Shown piece by piece: positions 55,305 through 63,868 of a stretch of DNA of 64,000 nt. Origin of the DNA: Pseudomonas sp. Z8(2022) (lineage in GTDB: Bacteria > Pseudomonadota > Gammaproteobacteria > Pseudomonadales > Pseudomonadaceae); contig NZ_CP107549.1 of assembly GCF_025837155.1 (NCBI RefSeq), forward strand, positions 4,278,001 to 4,342,000, given 5' to 3'. Every line of letters begins with the position of its first letter. The first letter of the stretch is position 1. The notes beneath the pieces were generated by a model. The model did no database searches and was not told the DNA's origin. It saw nothing but the letters and a program-made list of their open reading frames with translations. Made by a program: the position numbers and the translations under genes.

Positions 55305-56333
55305 TCAGGCGCCCTCGAACCCTTCCAGTACGTTGACCGCGTTGACCCCGATGGCCTCCACCGCGTAGCCGCCTTCCATGATGAACAGCGTCGGCAGGCC
55401 CAGCGCGGCAATACGCCGGCCCATGGCCAGGTAGTCCGGGCTGTCGAGCTTGAACTGCGAAATCGGGTCTTCCATGTAGGTGTCCACGCCCAGCGACACC
55501 ACCAGCACCTCGGCGCCGTACTCGGCGATGCGCTGGCAGGCCTGCTCCAGCGCCGCGCTCCAGGTTTCCCAGGAGCTGCCCATCGGCAACGGGTAATTGA
55601 AGTTGTAGCCCTCGCCGGCGCCCTCGCCCAGTTCGTCGGCGTAACCGAGGAAGAACGGAAATTCCTCGGCCGGGTCGCCGTGGATGGAAGCGAACAGCAC
55701 GTCGCTGCGCTGGTAGAAGATGTCCTGAGTGCCGTTGCCGTGGTGGTAGTCGACATCGAGGATGGCCACCTTCTTGCGGCCCTGATCGAGGAAGGCCTGG
55801 GCGGCGATGGCGGCGTTGTTCAGATAGCAGTAACCGCCCATCACATCGCCGGCAGCATGGTGGCCTGGCGGACGGCACAGGGCGAAGGCGCTGTGGGCGC
55901 CGTTGGCGATCTCCTGCTGGGCGCTGAGCGCCACCTGTGCGGCGCTGTAAGCGGCCTGCCAGGTACCGGCAGTGATCGGTGCACCGCCATCGAAGCTGTA
56001 GTAGCCGAGCTGGCCGTGCAGGTCATTGGGGATCATCCGCCGCAGGGTGCGCGCAGGCCAGGTGAACGGCAGCAGGTCGCCCTTGCCGCCCTGCTCCTGC
56101 CAGCGCGCCCAGGCACCCTGAAAGAACTCCAGGTAGGCCTTACTGTGGATGCGCTCGATGGGCCCCAGACCGAAGTCCTTGGGCGCACGAATCTCGCCGA
56201 GCTGGCGATTCTTCACGCGGGCGAGGATGTGATCGGCACGCTGCGGCTTCTCGAAACAGGGCATCAGTTGCCCGTCGATCAGCTCGCATTTGCCATGGTG
56301 CAGGTGATGGTCGTCGCTGTAGTAGGTGAGCAT
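55305..56333 (-). CDS. Acetylpolyamine amidohydrolase (class II histone-deacetylase fold)
   Basis: Zinc hydrolase of 342 aa that removes acetyl groups from acetylated polyamines. The catalytic motifs are CRPPGHHA, GGYCYLNNAAIAAQ and the zinc motif DVDYHHGNGTQDIF, with the C-terminal GGY loop (MEGGYAVEAIG). The length fits the bacterial acetylpolyamine type, such as the two aph enzymes of P. aeruginosa. The linked PotF-like gene supports a polyamine role over other amide substrates. The start MLTYYSDDHHLHHG has GGAG upstream. Confidence 0.9.
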   Translation of the reverse strand: MLTYYSDDHHLHHGKCELIDGQLMPCFEKPQRADHILARVKNRQLGEIRAPKDFGLGPIERIHSKAYLEFFQGAWARWQEQGGKGDLLPFTWPARTLRRMIPNDLHGQLGYYSFDGGAPITAGTWQAAYSAAQVALSAQQEIANGAHSAFALCRPPGHHAAGDVMGGYCYLNNAAIAAQAFLDQGRKKVAILDVDYHHGNGTQDIFYQRSDVLFASIHGDPAEEFPFFLGYADELGEGAGEGYNFNYPLPMGSSWETWSAALEQACQRIAEYGAEVLVVSLGVDTYMEDPISQFKLDSPDYLAMGRRIAALGLPTLFIMEGGYAVEAIGVNAVNVLEGFEGA

Positions 56334-56543
56334 GCATGGCGCTCCAGATTCCTTGTTGTGCCTGCATTGTTCGCTCACCGCACATTGCGGGAAAACGCTG
56401 ACAATGGCCAAAAGGGGATCGAAATGGCCAAATTCCACGACCGCTGACCCCACCCACTATTCGGCACATAGTCACGCTTGAAAGCCAAACCGTGACGGAC
56501 TTTCACCTGAGTCGATAGAGACGGCTCACTGAGGAGGCAGCAG

Positions 56544-57537
56544 TCAGGCGCGGAAACGACTCGGCGGCACGCCGCTCCAGCGCTGAAAGGCGTGACGAAA
56601 GCTGGCGGTCTCGCTGAAGCCAAGTACCTCAGCGATGCGGTACACCGGCCATTGCTCCTCATTGAGCAGTGCCTTGGCACGCTCGAAACGCAATTCGTCG
56701 AGCAGGCTCTGGTAGCTCGTGCCCAGCTCCTGCAGGTGGCGACGCAGCGTGCGCGGCGAGCAATGCATCTGCTGCGCCAGATTCTCCAACCCGGGCGGCT
56801 CGGCCAGTTGCGCGGCGAGCAACTGACGCACTCGCTCCAGCCAGGCCTGGCGGCTGCTGAACTCGGCATTCAGGCGACGACAGCGCTCCACCATATCGCC
56901 ATGGGTAACGCTGTCAGCCAGTGGCAGGCGGCGCTCCAGCAGGGCAGCGGGAAAAGCGAAGGCATTGCGTTGTGCGGAAAAACGCAATGGACAGGGGAAC
57001 CTATGCACATAGCGTTTCACGTAGCGCGGCCGGGCATGAGTGAACTCGGCACCTGCCAACGGCAACGGCTGGCGCAGCAGTTCATCGCCGATCAGCTTCA
57101 GCGAAGCCAGGCACATCTCGACGTTGAACACTTCGAGCGCGGCGGCGTGGCGGTAACCGCTGGCGCTGATCCAGGCCAGCTCACCTTCTACCTGCATATC
57201 GAGGCGAAAATAAGTGCCAAGCAGAGCCGGGTACTGCAGCAGCAAGCGCCAGGCGTCACCAAAGGTGGCAGCCGACAGGGCGGCGTAACCGACCAGTCCA
57301 TAGGAGGAAACATGCAGGCTGCCCCCCCAACTCCAGCCCCAGGTCGGCACGCAAGGCTAGCGCATTGGCGCATACCCGCAGTTCCTGCACCCGGGTGATG
57401 CGCGCATCGGCATTGTCCAGATCGGCCGCACCAATCCCGCTCCCGGCCAACAACTGCGGGCGCAGCTCGGGCTGATCGGCGAAGAGTTGCAGAATCAGGG
57501 AAACCACATGCAGAGTCGTCAGAGAGGCGTGGAGCAT
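56544..57537 (-). pseudogene. AraC-family regulator with a +1 frameshift in a G7 tract
   Basis: The N-terminal part (MLHASLTTLHVVSLILQLFA... to LGLELGG) lies in one frame from 57537. The remainder (SLHVSSYGLVGYAALSAATF... to SRFRA) lies in another and ends at 56544. The switch is exactly at a run of seven C (plus strand 57322-57328); six would restore a single protein of about 330 aa with an arabinose-binding-type N domain and a C-terminal AraC HTH (CSPRTLRRHLQELG, RIAEVLGFSETASFRHAF). This may be a null mutation, a sequencing error or slippage-based phase switching. It is upstream of the deacetylase and polyamine-binding genes, so it is their probable regulator. Confidence 0.82.
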
Positions 57538-57878
57538 GATGCGTTCCGTCGATGCAGATGGACAAAAGAACGCAAAAAGCATGCCTTGCAGTTAGTCACT
57601 ACTGCGATGTACTCACGTACTCGCGTACGGCCGAACGCGGGTTGCGCGTGCTGGAGTCCGCTACCGTTTCAAGGATGAATCTAATGCGATCCGGAGCTGC
57701 AAAAGGCCGTGGACGAACGACAGCTAGAGGTGCTCATCGACAACGACGACCATCTGACAAGCCCCATCAAGAAACTGGTGTTCGAAATCGGCAGCCTGGG
57801 TAGTGGGATCGATCGACTGAGGTCATTCGAACTGCTCGACAACGAAGGCTGATACCCGCCCGAAGACGGGGATCGCTG
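57538..57878. other. Intergenic region with a coding remnant
   Basis: 341 bases without an intact gene. The part near 57538-57650 should hold the AraC gene promoter. The part 57685-57852 is an open plus-strand frame (DPELQKAVDERQLEVLIDND... to LRSFELLDNEG, stop TGA) that reads like the tail of a protein but has a stop just upstream and no convincing start. A GTG at codon 8 is possible. I do not recognise it; it may be a fragment left by an old rearrangement. Confidence 0.45.
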
Positions 57879-58673
57879 TCAGCGGTTACGCAGGACGGCG
57901 TTGATGAAGTCGCCCTGATTGGCCTCATCCGGGTGGGTGGTGAACTGCAGCTGACCGTCCTTCTCGTGCAGTTTCAGCGTCTCGCCGAAGCGGCAGTCGA
58001 CGCCCTTGAAGGTCTTGGCTTCGGCCTTGTAGCGATCATCTTTGCCGCACAGGTAAGCCATCTGGTTGACCACCTCGCCACAGAAACTCGGCACGCTGAG
58101 GGCGATCAGTTGCTCGTCGCTGATTGCGCTCCAGTCGACCCTGGTCGTAAGCGACGTGCCGCAGGCCTTGGAGGCTTCGCCATCCATTTCCTGCAGGCGG
58201 GCGATGTAGTCGGCCAGGCGCTGCTTGCGGTCGAAGGCCGCCAGGCGCGCCTGAACACCGTCCTTCTCCTGCTTTTCATAGAGCGCCAGGAGGTCCGTCA
58301 GCTTGAGCGCCTCGGTCTTGTCCTCGCTATAGCTGAGTTCGAAGCCCTGAGTATTCGGCAGGTTGAGCAGAAAGCTTTCACCGCTCCAGGCGCGGCGCTT
58401 GTTCAACAGGTTGTAGTCGCGGCCGTCGAGACGGATGGCGTAGTCGCGCTGCTCGTTACCCAGCTCGCGAATGTCGGTAAGAAATACCACTTCATCGAGC
58501 GGATGGTTGATGCCGCGTACCTGCACCAGCGCCTGCCTGCCATCGGCAGAGGGCGCCAGCGCCAGGCTAACGCCCTGACCGGCATCGAACACCTGAGGAT
58601 GCCTGGCCAGCTCGATGGCCGACGCCTGCAGGGAGAACAGGGGAAGCGCGAATAACGCAAGACAGGGTTTCAT
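57879..58673 (-). CDS. Exported hypothetical protein
   Basis: Protein of 264 aa with a signal peptide (1-19, ending ASA) and no membrane segment or family motif I recognise. The N-terminal half looks beta-rich, the middle (about 135-165) is a charged helix, and four cysteines in the mature part (CGTS, SFCGEV, LCGKD, VDCRFGE) could form disulfides. The stop is followed by the short gap to 57852. Coding is supported by length and by the signal peptide. Function unknown. Confidence 0.75.
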   Translation of the reverse strand: MKPCLALFALPLFSLQASAIELARHPQVFDAGQGVSLALAPSADGRQALVQVRGINHPLDEVVFLTDIRELGNEQRDYAIRLDGRDYNLLNKRRAWSGESFLLNLPNTQGFELSYSEDKTEALKLTDLLALYEKQEKDGVQARLAAFDRKQRLADYIARLQEMDGEASKACGTSLTTRVDWSAISDEQLIALSVPSFCGEVVNQMAYLCGKDDRYKAEAKTFKGVDCRFGETLKLHEKDGQLQFTTHPDEANQGDFINAVLRNR

Positions 58674-59112
58674 TGAGCACGTCCTTGTACAGATGAAAGG
58701 CGCTCAGTATAGCCAGCCACCTGGCGGCAATCTGTGCGCCCTTCCGCGTCCGCTCTGTAGGCAAATCGCCCCTCCCTGACAACCTGGCGGCTCCGAACTT
58801 GAGCACTACCGCCGTTGATTGAACAGCCGGTGTCCTACTGAGTATCGCAGAGGGTTTCCCAGCCGCTCTTGCAGTGCGCACAGCCTGCACCGGCATTGCT
58901 TCAGAGCGAGATTCGGGCGGTTTTGCCATATGGTCATGGCCGGCATGACAAACGGTCGTGGCCACTGCCCGCCAGCCACGGCTTTGCGTTATACTGCGCG
59001 GCCTTCGGCCGGCAGCACCCGGCCAACGAATCATGACAAGCCACGCTGGCCCGCCCGCGTGGCTTGTTGGTTTTTGACGCGCCGCGAGGCGCACGAGAGA
59101 AGAGGCACGACG
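58674..59112 (+). promoter_or_regulatory. purE upstream region with promoter and terminator-like leader hairpin
   Basis: 439 bases without a gene. TATACT (58990-58995) is a likely -10 with a weak -35. The predicted leader then shows a GGCC-TTC-GGCC hairpin (59000-59010) and a strong stem CAAGCCACGC/GCGTGGCTTG (59037-59046, 59057-59066) followed by TTGGTTTTT (to 59075). That is a rho-independent terminator shape 38 bases before the purE ATG. It suggests attenuation of purEK, or the end of a short RNA of about 75 nt. Confidence 0.55.
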
Positions 59113-59604
59113 ATGAGCGCACTGGTTGGCGTGATCATGGGCTCCAAGTCCGATTGGTCCACCCTTAGCCACACCGCCGAGATGCTGGACAAGCTGGGCA
59201 TTCCCCACGAGGTCAAGGTGGTCTCTGCCCACCGCACCCCGGATCTGCTGTTCCAGTACGCCGATGAGGCCGAGGCCCGCGGCATCCAGGTGATCATCGC
59301 CGGTGCCGGTGGCGCCGCGCACCTGCCGGGCATGTGCGCGGCCAAGACCCACCTGCCGGTGCTCGGTGTACCGGTGCAGTCGTCCATGCTCTCGGGCGTC
59401 GACTCGCTGCTGTCGATCGTGCAGATGCCGGCCGGCGTTCCGGTAGCCACCCTGGCCATCGGCAAGGCCGGCGCAGTCAATGCGGCGCTGCTGGCGGCCA
59501 GCATCCTCGGTCACCAGCACCCGCAGTTCCACGCGGCGCTCAAGCAGTTCCGTGAGGAACAGACCGAAACCGTGCTGAACAACCCCGACCCGCGCGAGGC
59601 CTGA
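59113..59604 (+). CDS. purE: N5-carboxyaminoimidazole ribonucleotide mutase PurE
   Basis: Purine synthesis enzyme of 163 aa converting N5-CAIR to CAIR. Motifs: GVIMGSKSDW at the N terminus, SAHRTPD with the catalytic histidine, and GAGGAAHLPGM. The length fits class I PurE. The start MSALVGVI has AGAAGAGG upstream; the frame is open 98 codons further but crosses the leader. purK begins 4 bases after its stop. Confidence 0.97.
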   Translation: MSALVGVIMGSKSDWSTLSHTAEMLDKLGIPHEVKVVSAHRTPDLLFQYADEAEARGIQVIIAGAGGAAHLPGMCAAKTHLPVLGVPVQSSMLSGVDSLLSIVQMPAGVPVATLAIGKAGAVNAALLAASILGHQHPQFHAALKQFREEQTETVLNNPDPREA

Positions 59605-59608
59605 TGCA

Positions 59609-60694
59609 ATGAAGATCGGTGTGATCGGTGGCGGCCAGCTGGGCCGCATGATGGCGCTGGCGGGTACTCCGCTGGGCATGCAGTTCGCCTTCCTCGACCC
59701 TGCTCCGGACGCCTGCGCCCAGGCGCTCGGCGAGCATATCCGCGCCGATTACGGCGATCAGGATCACCTGCGCCAGCTGGCCGACGAGGTCGATCTGGTG
59801 ACCTTCGAGTTCGAGAGCGTGCCAGCCGAAACCGTGGCCTTCCTCTCCCAGTTCGTCCCGGTCTACCCGAGTGCCGAGGCGCTGCGCATCGCCCGTGACC
59901 GCTGGTTCGAGAAATCCATGTTCCGCGAGCTGGGCATTCCCACTCCCGAGTTCGCCGACATCCAGTCGCAGGCCGACCTCGAAGCTGCTGTGGCCAGCAT
60001 CGGCCTGCCGGCGGTGATGAAGACCCGCACCCTGGGCTACGACGGCAAGGGCCAGAAGGTCCTGCGCAAGGCGGAAGATGTGGCCGGCGCCTTCGCCGAG
60101 CTGGGCAGCGTGCCGTGCATTCTCGAAGGCTTCGTGCCGTTCAGCGGCGAGGTATCGCTGATCGCCGTGCGTGCCCGCGATGGTGAAACCCGTTTCTACC
60201 CGCTGGTGCACAACACCCACGACAGCGGCATCCTGGCGCTGTCCGTGGCCAGCACCGATCACCCGCTGCAGGCGCTGGCCGAAGACTACGTCGGTCGCGT
60301 GCTGGACAGGCTCAATTACGTCGGTGTGCTGGCCTTCGAGTTCTTCGAGGTGGATGGCGGCCTCAAGGCCAACGAGATCGCCCCGCGCGTGCACAACTCC
60401 GGCCACTGGACCATCGAAGGCGCCGAGTGCAGCCAGTTCGAGAACCACCTGCGCGCCGTCGCCGGCCTGCCGCTGGGCTCCACTGCCAAGCTGGGCGAGA
60501 GCGCGATGCTCAACTTCATCGGCGAAGTACCGCCGGTGGACGAGGTGATCGCCATCGCCGACTGCCATCTGCATCACTACGGCAAGGCCTTCAAGACCGG
60601 GCGCAAGGTCGGTCACGCCACCCTGCGCTGCGCTGATCGTACCGGCCTCGAGGCCGGCATCACCGCCGTCCAGGCTCTGATCGCCAAAGGCTGA
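59609..60694 (+). CDS. purK: N5-carboxyaminoimidazole ribonucleotide synthase PurK
   Basis: ATP-grasp enzyme of 361 aa that makes N5-CAIR from AIR, ATP and bicarbonate, feeding PurE. Features: N-terminal KIGVIGGGQLGRMM, the ATP-grasp lysine region in VMKTRTLGYDGKGQ, and the catalytic RVHNSGHWTIEGAECSQFENH near the C terminus. It is translated 4 bases after purE, one operon. A perfect 28-base palindrome follows the stop. Confidence 0.97.
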   Translation: MKIGVIGGGQLGRMMALAGTPLGMQFAFLDPAPDACAQALGEHIRADYGDQDHLRQLADEVDLVTFEFESVPAETVAFLSQFVPVYPSAEALRIARDRWFEKSMFRELGIPTPEFADIQSQADLEAAVASIGLPAVMKTRTLGYDGKGQKVLRKAEDVAGAFAELGSVPCILEGFVPFSGEVSLIAVRARDGETRFYPLVHNTHDSGILALSVASTDHPLQALAEDYVGRVLDRLNYVGVLAFEFFEVDGGLKANEIAPRVHNSGHWTIEGAECSQFENHLRAVAGLPLGSTAKLGESAMLNFIGEVPPVDEVIAIADCHLHHYGKAFKTGRKVGHATLRCADRTGLEAGITAVQALIAKG

Positions 60695-60714
60695 CTCGCT
60701 GATTCGCAGCTAAA

Positions 60715-60742
60715 CTCTTGGACGACGGCCGTCGTCCAAGAG
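60715..60742. promoter_or_regulatory. Perfect 28-base palindrome between purK and the next gene
   Basis: CTCTTGGACGAC-GGCC-GTCGTCCAAGAG reads the same on both strands. It lies 20 bases after the purK stop and 5 bases before the next ATG, and its right arm contains the AAGAG that would be the ribosome site. It has no T-run. Options are an operator, a terminator-like structure, or a hairpin that masks translation of the downstream gene. Confidence 0.6.
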
Positions 60743-60747
60743 CCCCC

Positions 60748-61512
60748 ATGAAACACCTCTTTACCTTACTGCCCCTGCTTTTTGTCCTGACCTACGCCAG
60801 CGCAGACGACGTGCTGCGCGTCGATTTTCGCGAGCGCCCCCCGGAAATGGGCGCAGTTGACGGACGTCCCAGCGGCCCGCTGGTGAGCGTGCTGAAAACC
60901 GCCGCACAACGTGCTGGGGTGCGTCTGCAGTGGCGTCAAGCCCCCTTCCTGCGCAGCCTGGAAGACCTTCGCGCCGGACGAGTCGATCTGGTACCGCGCG
61001 TGCTGCTCACCGAGCAACGCCTCGACTACATCCATTTCCTGCCCAGTATCGGCAACCAGCAACTGAACGTCCGCTTCGTCGTCCATCCCGGCCAAGAGCA
61101 GGCCTTGCAGCAATATGGCGATCTTTATGGTCTGTCCGTCGGTGTCAAACGTGGCACGATCTATTTCGAGCCATTCGACAGCGACCCCCGGCTGCAACGC
61201 GTATATGCCAGCGACGACGCCCAGCTGGCCGCCATGTTCCGCGCCGGGCGTCTCGACAGCATTGCCGTCATCGACCTGATACCGCTGCAAGCTCAATTCG
61301 CCGCCCTGGGCTTCCAGGGCTACAGTTTCAGCGATTACGTACACCAGCAGGCACTGGGCAATCACTTCGGCGCTTCGCTCAAGCGCTATAACAGCGACCG
61401 ACGCGCCCTCTATGACCGCCTGGGCAACGAACTCGAGCAGATGCGCATCCGCGGAGAGATCGGCCGGATTTACCGACGCCACGGCGTCGCGCCGCCAGAC
61501 GAAGCGAACTGA
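60748..61512 (+). CDS. Periplasmic solute-binding-type protein (SBP_bac_3-like)
   Basis: Exported protein of 254 aa. A signal peptide (1-19, ending TYASA) precedes a type 2 periplasmic-binding fold (LRVDFRERPPEMGAVDGRPSGPLVSVLKTAAQRAG, LRAGRVDLVPRVLLTEQRLDYIHF, SVGVKRGTIYF). The pattern matches amino-acid-binding-like proteins encoded singly in Pseudomonas, without a transporter, so a sensory or scavenging role is possible. The start MKHLFTLL is preferred because the signal peptide begins there; an upstream ATG adds 10 codons inside the palindrome. Confidence 0.8.
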   Translation: MKHLFTLLPLLFVLTYASADDVLRVDFRERPPEMGAVDGRPSGPLVSVLKTAAQRAGVRLQWRQAPFLRSLEDLRAGRVDLVPRVLLTEQRLDYIHFLPSIGNQQLNVRFVVHPGQEQALQQYGDLYGLSVGVKRGTIYFEPFDSDPRLQRVYASDDAQLAAMFRAGRLDSIAVIDLIPLQAQFAALGFQGYSFSDYVHQQALGNHFGASLKRYNSDRRALYDRLGNELEQMRIRGEIGRIYRRHGVAPPDEAN

Positions 61513-61577
61513 CAGCGCCCGGGCCTGTCCCATACATGGCCCGCCGCCCCTGCGGCACTTATCAAGGAGATACGCCA

Positions 61578-61823
61578 ATGAGCATTATCGGAACCATTTT
61601 GATCGGCCTGATCGTCGGCCTCATCGCGCGCTTTCTCAAACCGGGTGATGACAGCATGGGCTGGATCATGACCATCCTGCTCGGCATCGGCGGCTCGCTT
61701 GCAGCCACCTACGGCGGTCAGGCGCTGGGCATCTACGATGCCGGCGAAGCAGCCGGTTTCATTGGCGCGGTGATCGGCGCCATCGTTCTGCTGATAATCT
61801 ATGGGCTGATCAAGAAGAACTGA
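61578..61823 (+). CDS. GlsB/YeaQ/YmgE-family small membrane protein
   Basis: Inner-membrane protein of 81 aa with three hydrophobic segments and the glycine-rich repeats of the family (SIIGTILIGLIVGLIARFLKPG, GWIMTILLGIGGSLAA, AAGFIGAVIGAIVLLIIYG). It was formerly called transglycosylase-associated; members are linked to stress responses, with no known activity. The start has AAGGAGATA upstream. It stands alone between two exported-protein genes. Confidence 0.9.
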   Translation: MSIIGTILIGLIVGLIARFLKPGDDSMGWIMTILLGIGGSLAATYGGQALGIYDAGEAAGFIGAVIGAIVLLIIYGLIKKN

Positions 61824-61924
61824 TCCTTCCTCTATCGGAACGGCCTTGCCGGCGACCCGAGCGCAAGCGACGGTCGCCGGTGTTGCACTCGCCGTTCGCA
61901 CTCCTCGAACGAGCTGCTGCCCCC

Positions 61925-62458
61925 ATGCGCCATCTGTTGCTTACCCTGCTGTTGTTGTGCGGCCTGGCCCAGGCCGAATTACCAGAAACCGACTGGCTCG
62001 ACCTGATGCCCCCCGAGGACCGCCAGGCTCTCGAGGATATGCCCGACATCAGCCACGACAGCCCCGAGGGTGACAGCACCTTCTACAGCGAAGGCGGCCT
62101 GCGCCAGCAGGATCGTGACCTGCCCGCAGTGATGTACTCGACCAGGACCGTGCCCGCACTGAACGGCAAGGCCATCCGCCTGGGCGGCTATCCGGTACCA
62201 CTGGAAAGCGACGCGAAAGGCAACAGCACCCTGTTCTTCCTAGTCCCCTACCCCGGCGCCTGCATCCATGTGCCGCCACCGCCGCCCAACCAGCTGGTGC
62301 TTGTGCGCTATCCAAAGGGCATCCCGCTCGAGGACATCTACTCACCGCTGTGGGTCAGCGGCACGCTCAAGGTGGAAAGCATCAGCAACGAACTGGCCGA
62401 TGCGGCCTACGCCATGGACGCCGGCGAAGTACGCTTGGTGACTGACGAAGACCTCTGA
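61925..62458 (+). CDS. DUF3299-family exported protein
   Basis: Protein of 177 aa with a signal peptide (1-18, ending AQA). The mature part carries the DUF3299 pattern (LNGKAIRLGGYPVPLE, FFLVPYPGACIHVPPPPPNQLVLV, LWVSGTLKVE). In other bacteria DUF3299 genes often sit with lipoprotein or ABC-transporter genes, but here it is alone. Function unknown. The start at MRHLLLTL is chosen because the signal peptide begins there; 15 upstream codons are open. Confidence 0.85.
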   Translation: MRHLLLTLLLLCGLAQAELPETDWLDLMPPEDRQALEDMPDISHDSPEGDSTFYSEGGLRQQDRDLPAVMYSTRTVPALNGKAIRLGGYPVPLESDAKGNSTLFFLVPYPGACIHVPPPPPNQLVLVRYPKGIPLEDIYSPLWVSGTLKVESISNELADAAYAMDAGEVRLVTDEDL

Positions 62459-62492
62459 GCACCTGCTGTCCCCTGTCAAAGAGTTACACAGC

Positions 62493-62671
62493 ATGAAAGC
62501 TGCCGCCCTGATGTGCTCTGCCTGCCGTCCGCCGCTGCAGCGGCTGTCTGCAATAAGGACGGCGCCAAGCTGGTCAAGCTCCGAGTAGCTCCAGGCGGTC
62601 TTTCTTGCCGATATCAGCCGTATACCGGGCGTCATCGCTACCTCGAGATGTCCAGCCAGAACAGCATGTAG
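62493..62671 (+). pseudogene. Possible small exported-protein gene with a frameshift near its start
   Basis: ATG at 62493 begins MKAAALM in one frame. The adjacent frame from GTG 62513 reads VLCLPSAAAAAVCNKDG... to LEMSSQNSM (stop TAG 62669-62671, 52 codons). Joined by a one-base shift near 62511 they would make a short protein with a plausible signal peptide and about 40 mature residues. No family recognised. Alternatively translation starts at the GTG. Evidence is the signal-like composition only. Confidence 0.3.
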
Positions 62672-62720
62672 GCCCAAAGCGCGCAGACGCGATTTCAAAG
62701 GCACGGACCAAGGGAGGGCA

Positions 62721-62996
62721 TCATGGCCTCGAGGCTGCCTTTATCTGGGCGGCAATACCCGGAAGTGGGCGGAAGCTCTTGAGTATTTCCTTGAACTCGG
62801 CTTCGGCCTGCTCGAAACGCGGGATGCCCTCGGCTTGTTGGGAGTCAAGGTTCAGCGATAACGAAGGCAGGTGTTCGGTAGCTGAAACATCGGCAACCAT
62901 CCGGTAGGTTTCCGGGGGCTGCCAGTCTGGGTTGCCAGGATCACGGGCTTGATAGCGCGCTCCGATCAGACTGCCTTCGCGCCCTGCGAATGGCAC
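62721..62996 (-). pseudogene. 3' part of a gene cut by the IS3 element (DcrB/DUF1795-like tail)
   Basis: The minus-strand frame ending at 62721 carries a coherent C-terminal piece of about 90 aa (VPFAGREGSLIGARYQARDP... YRMVADVSATEHLPSLSLNLD... FKEILKSFRPLPG). It stops making sense at 62997, where the insertion sequence begins. The tail resembles DUF1795/DcrB-like proteins, some of which are tied to type VI secretion loci, but this is a weak resemblance. The 5' part should lie beyond the other end of the element, outside the window. Confidence 0.6.
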
Positions 62997-63004
62997 TGTA
63001 GTGG

Positions 63005-63868
63005 TCAACAATTCCCGGACACAGAATTGAGTTTTTCTTCCGCAACCGCCGGCGGTACGAAGCCGTTGTGCTGATGCGGCCTTATCCAGTTGTACCGCTG
63101 CATGAGGTAGCGGCCGATGTCCTGCTCGGCCAACGCTGTCGTCATGTAACCCACTGTCGGCACCCACTCCGTTTTCAGGCTACGAAACAGCCGCTCCATG
63201 GGCGAATTGTCGTAACAATTTCCCCTTCGGCTCATGCTCTGAATCATCCGATAGCGCCAGAGCCGTTGGCGGAAACCCCGGCTGCCATATTGGCTGCCCT
63301 GGTCGCTGTGAAACAGCACGCCTTGTGGTCTGCCACGCATCTCGTAAGCCCTGTCGAGCGCTTTGACGACCAGTTCCGCATCAGGCTTGGCGGACATCGC
63401 CCAACCCACCACTCTGCGGCTGTACAAGTCCAAGACCGCCGCCAGATAGCTCCATCGACCCTCTGCCCAGATATACGTGATGTCGCCACACCAGACCTTG
63501 TTTGGCGCAGCCACGGTGAACTTGCGATCAAGCACATTGGGAATGTCGGGGCGCTCGACCGTGGCCTTCTTGTACGCATGAGAACCGGGCTGTTTGCTGA
63601 TCAGTCCTTGTTCCTTCATCAATCTTCTGACTCTGAAACGCCCGACGTTAACGCCTTCATCCCGCAGCATGGCAACCAGACTGCGACTGCCCGCTGAGCC
63701 ACGACTTTGGTTGAACAGCTCGTTGACACGACTGCGTAGGTTCACTCGGCGGACATCGATATGACGCCGCCGGGCCAAGTGGGCGTAATAACAAGACCGG
63801 GGTAGCTCGAAGACTGAACACAACAGTTGAACAGGGTAGTGCTTTACCAACTGCCGAATCGACTTCAA
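63005..63868 (-). CDS. IS3-family transposase OrfB (DDE catalytic part)
   Basis: Catalytic half of the transposase, about 287 aa from the TTG at 63868. The DDE triad is visible as D in KVWCGDITYIWAEG, D in LFHSDQGSQYGS and E in NSPMERLFRSLKTEW, within an rve integrase core preceded by an HTH_21-like domain (YKKATVERPDIPNVLDRKF). The frame is open further upstream, overlapping orfA in the -1 frame, so the active protein is probably an OrfAB fusion made by frameshifting. The frame is intact. Confidence 0.92.
   Translation of the reverse strand: MKSIRQLVKHYPVQLLCSVFELPRSCYYAHLARRRHIDVRRVNLRSRVNELFNQSRGSAGSRSLVAMLRDEGVNVGRFRVRRLMKEQGLISKQPGSHAYKKATVERPDIPNVLDRKFTVAAPNKVWCGDITYIWAEGRWSYLAAVLDLYSRRVVGWAMSAKPDAELVVKALDRAYEMRGRPQGVLFHSDQGSQYGSRGFRQRLWRYRMIQSMSRRGNCYDNSPMERLFRSLKTEWVPTVGYMTTALAEQDIGRYLMQRYNWIRPHQHNGFVPPAVAEEKLNSVSGNC

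Noticed and set aside
57256..57582. 108-aa minus-strand frame as a stand-alone gene
   Set aside because: Its first 75 residues are the N terminus of the frameshifted AraC regulator; the rest is out-of-frame continuation.
62342..62704. 120-aa minus-strand frame
   Set aside because: Overlaps the end of the DUF3299 gene antisense, has no ribosome site and shows no family pattern.
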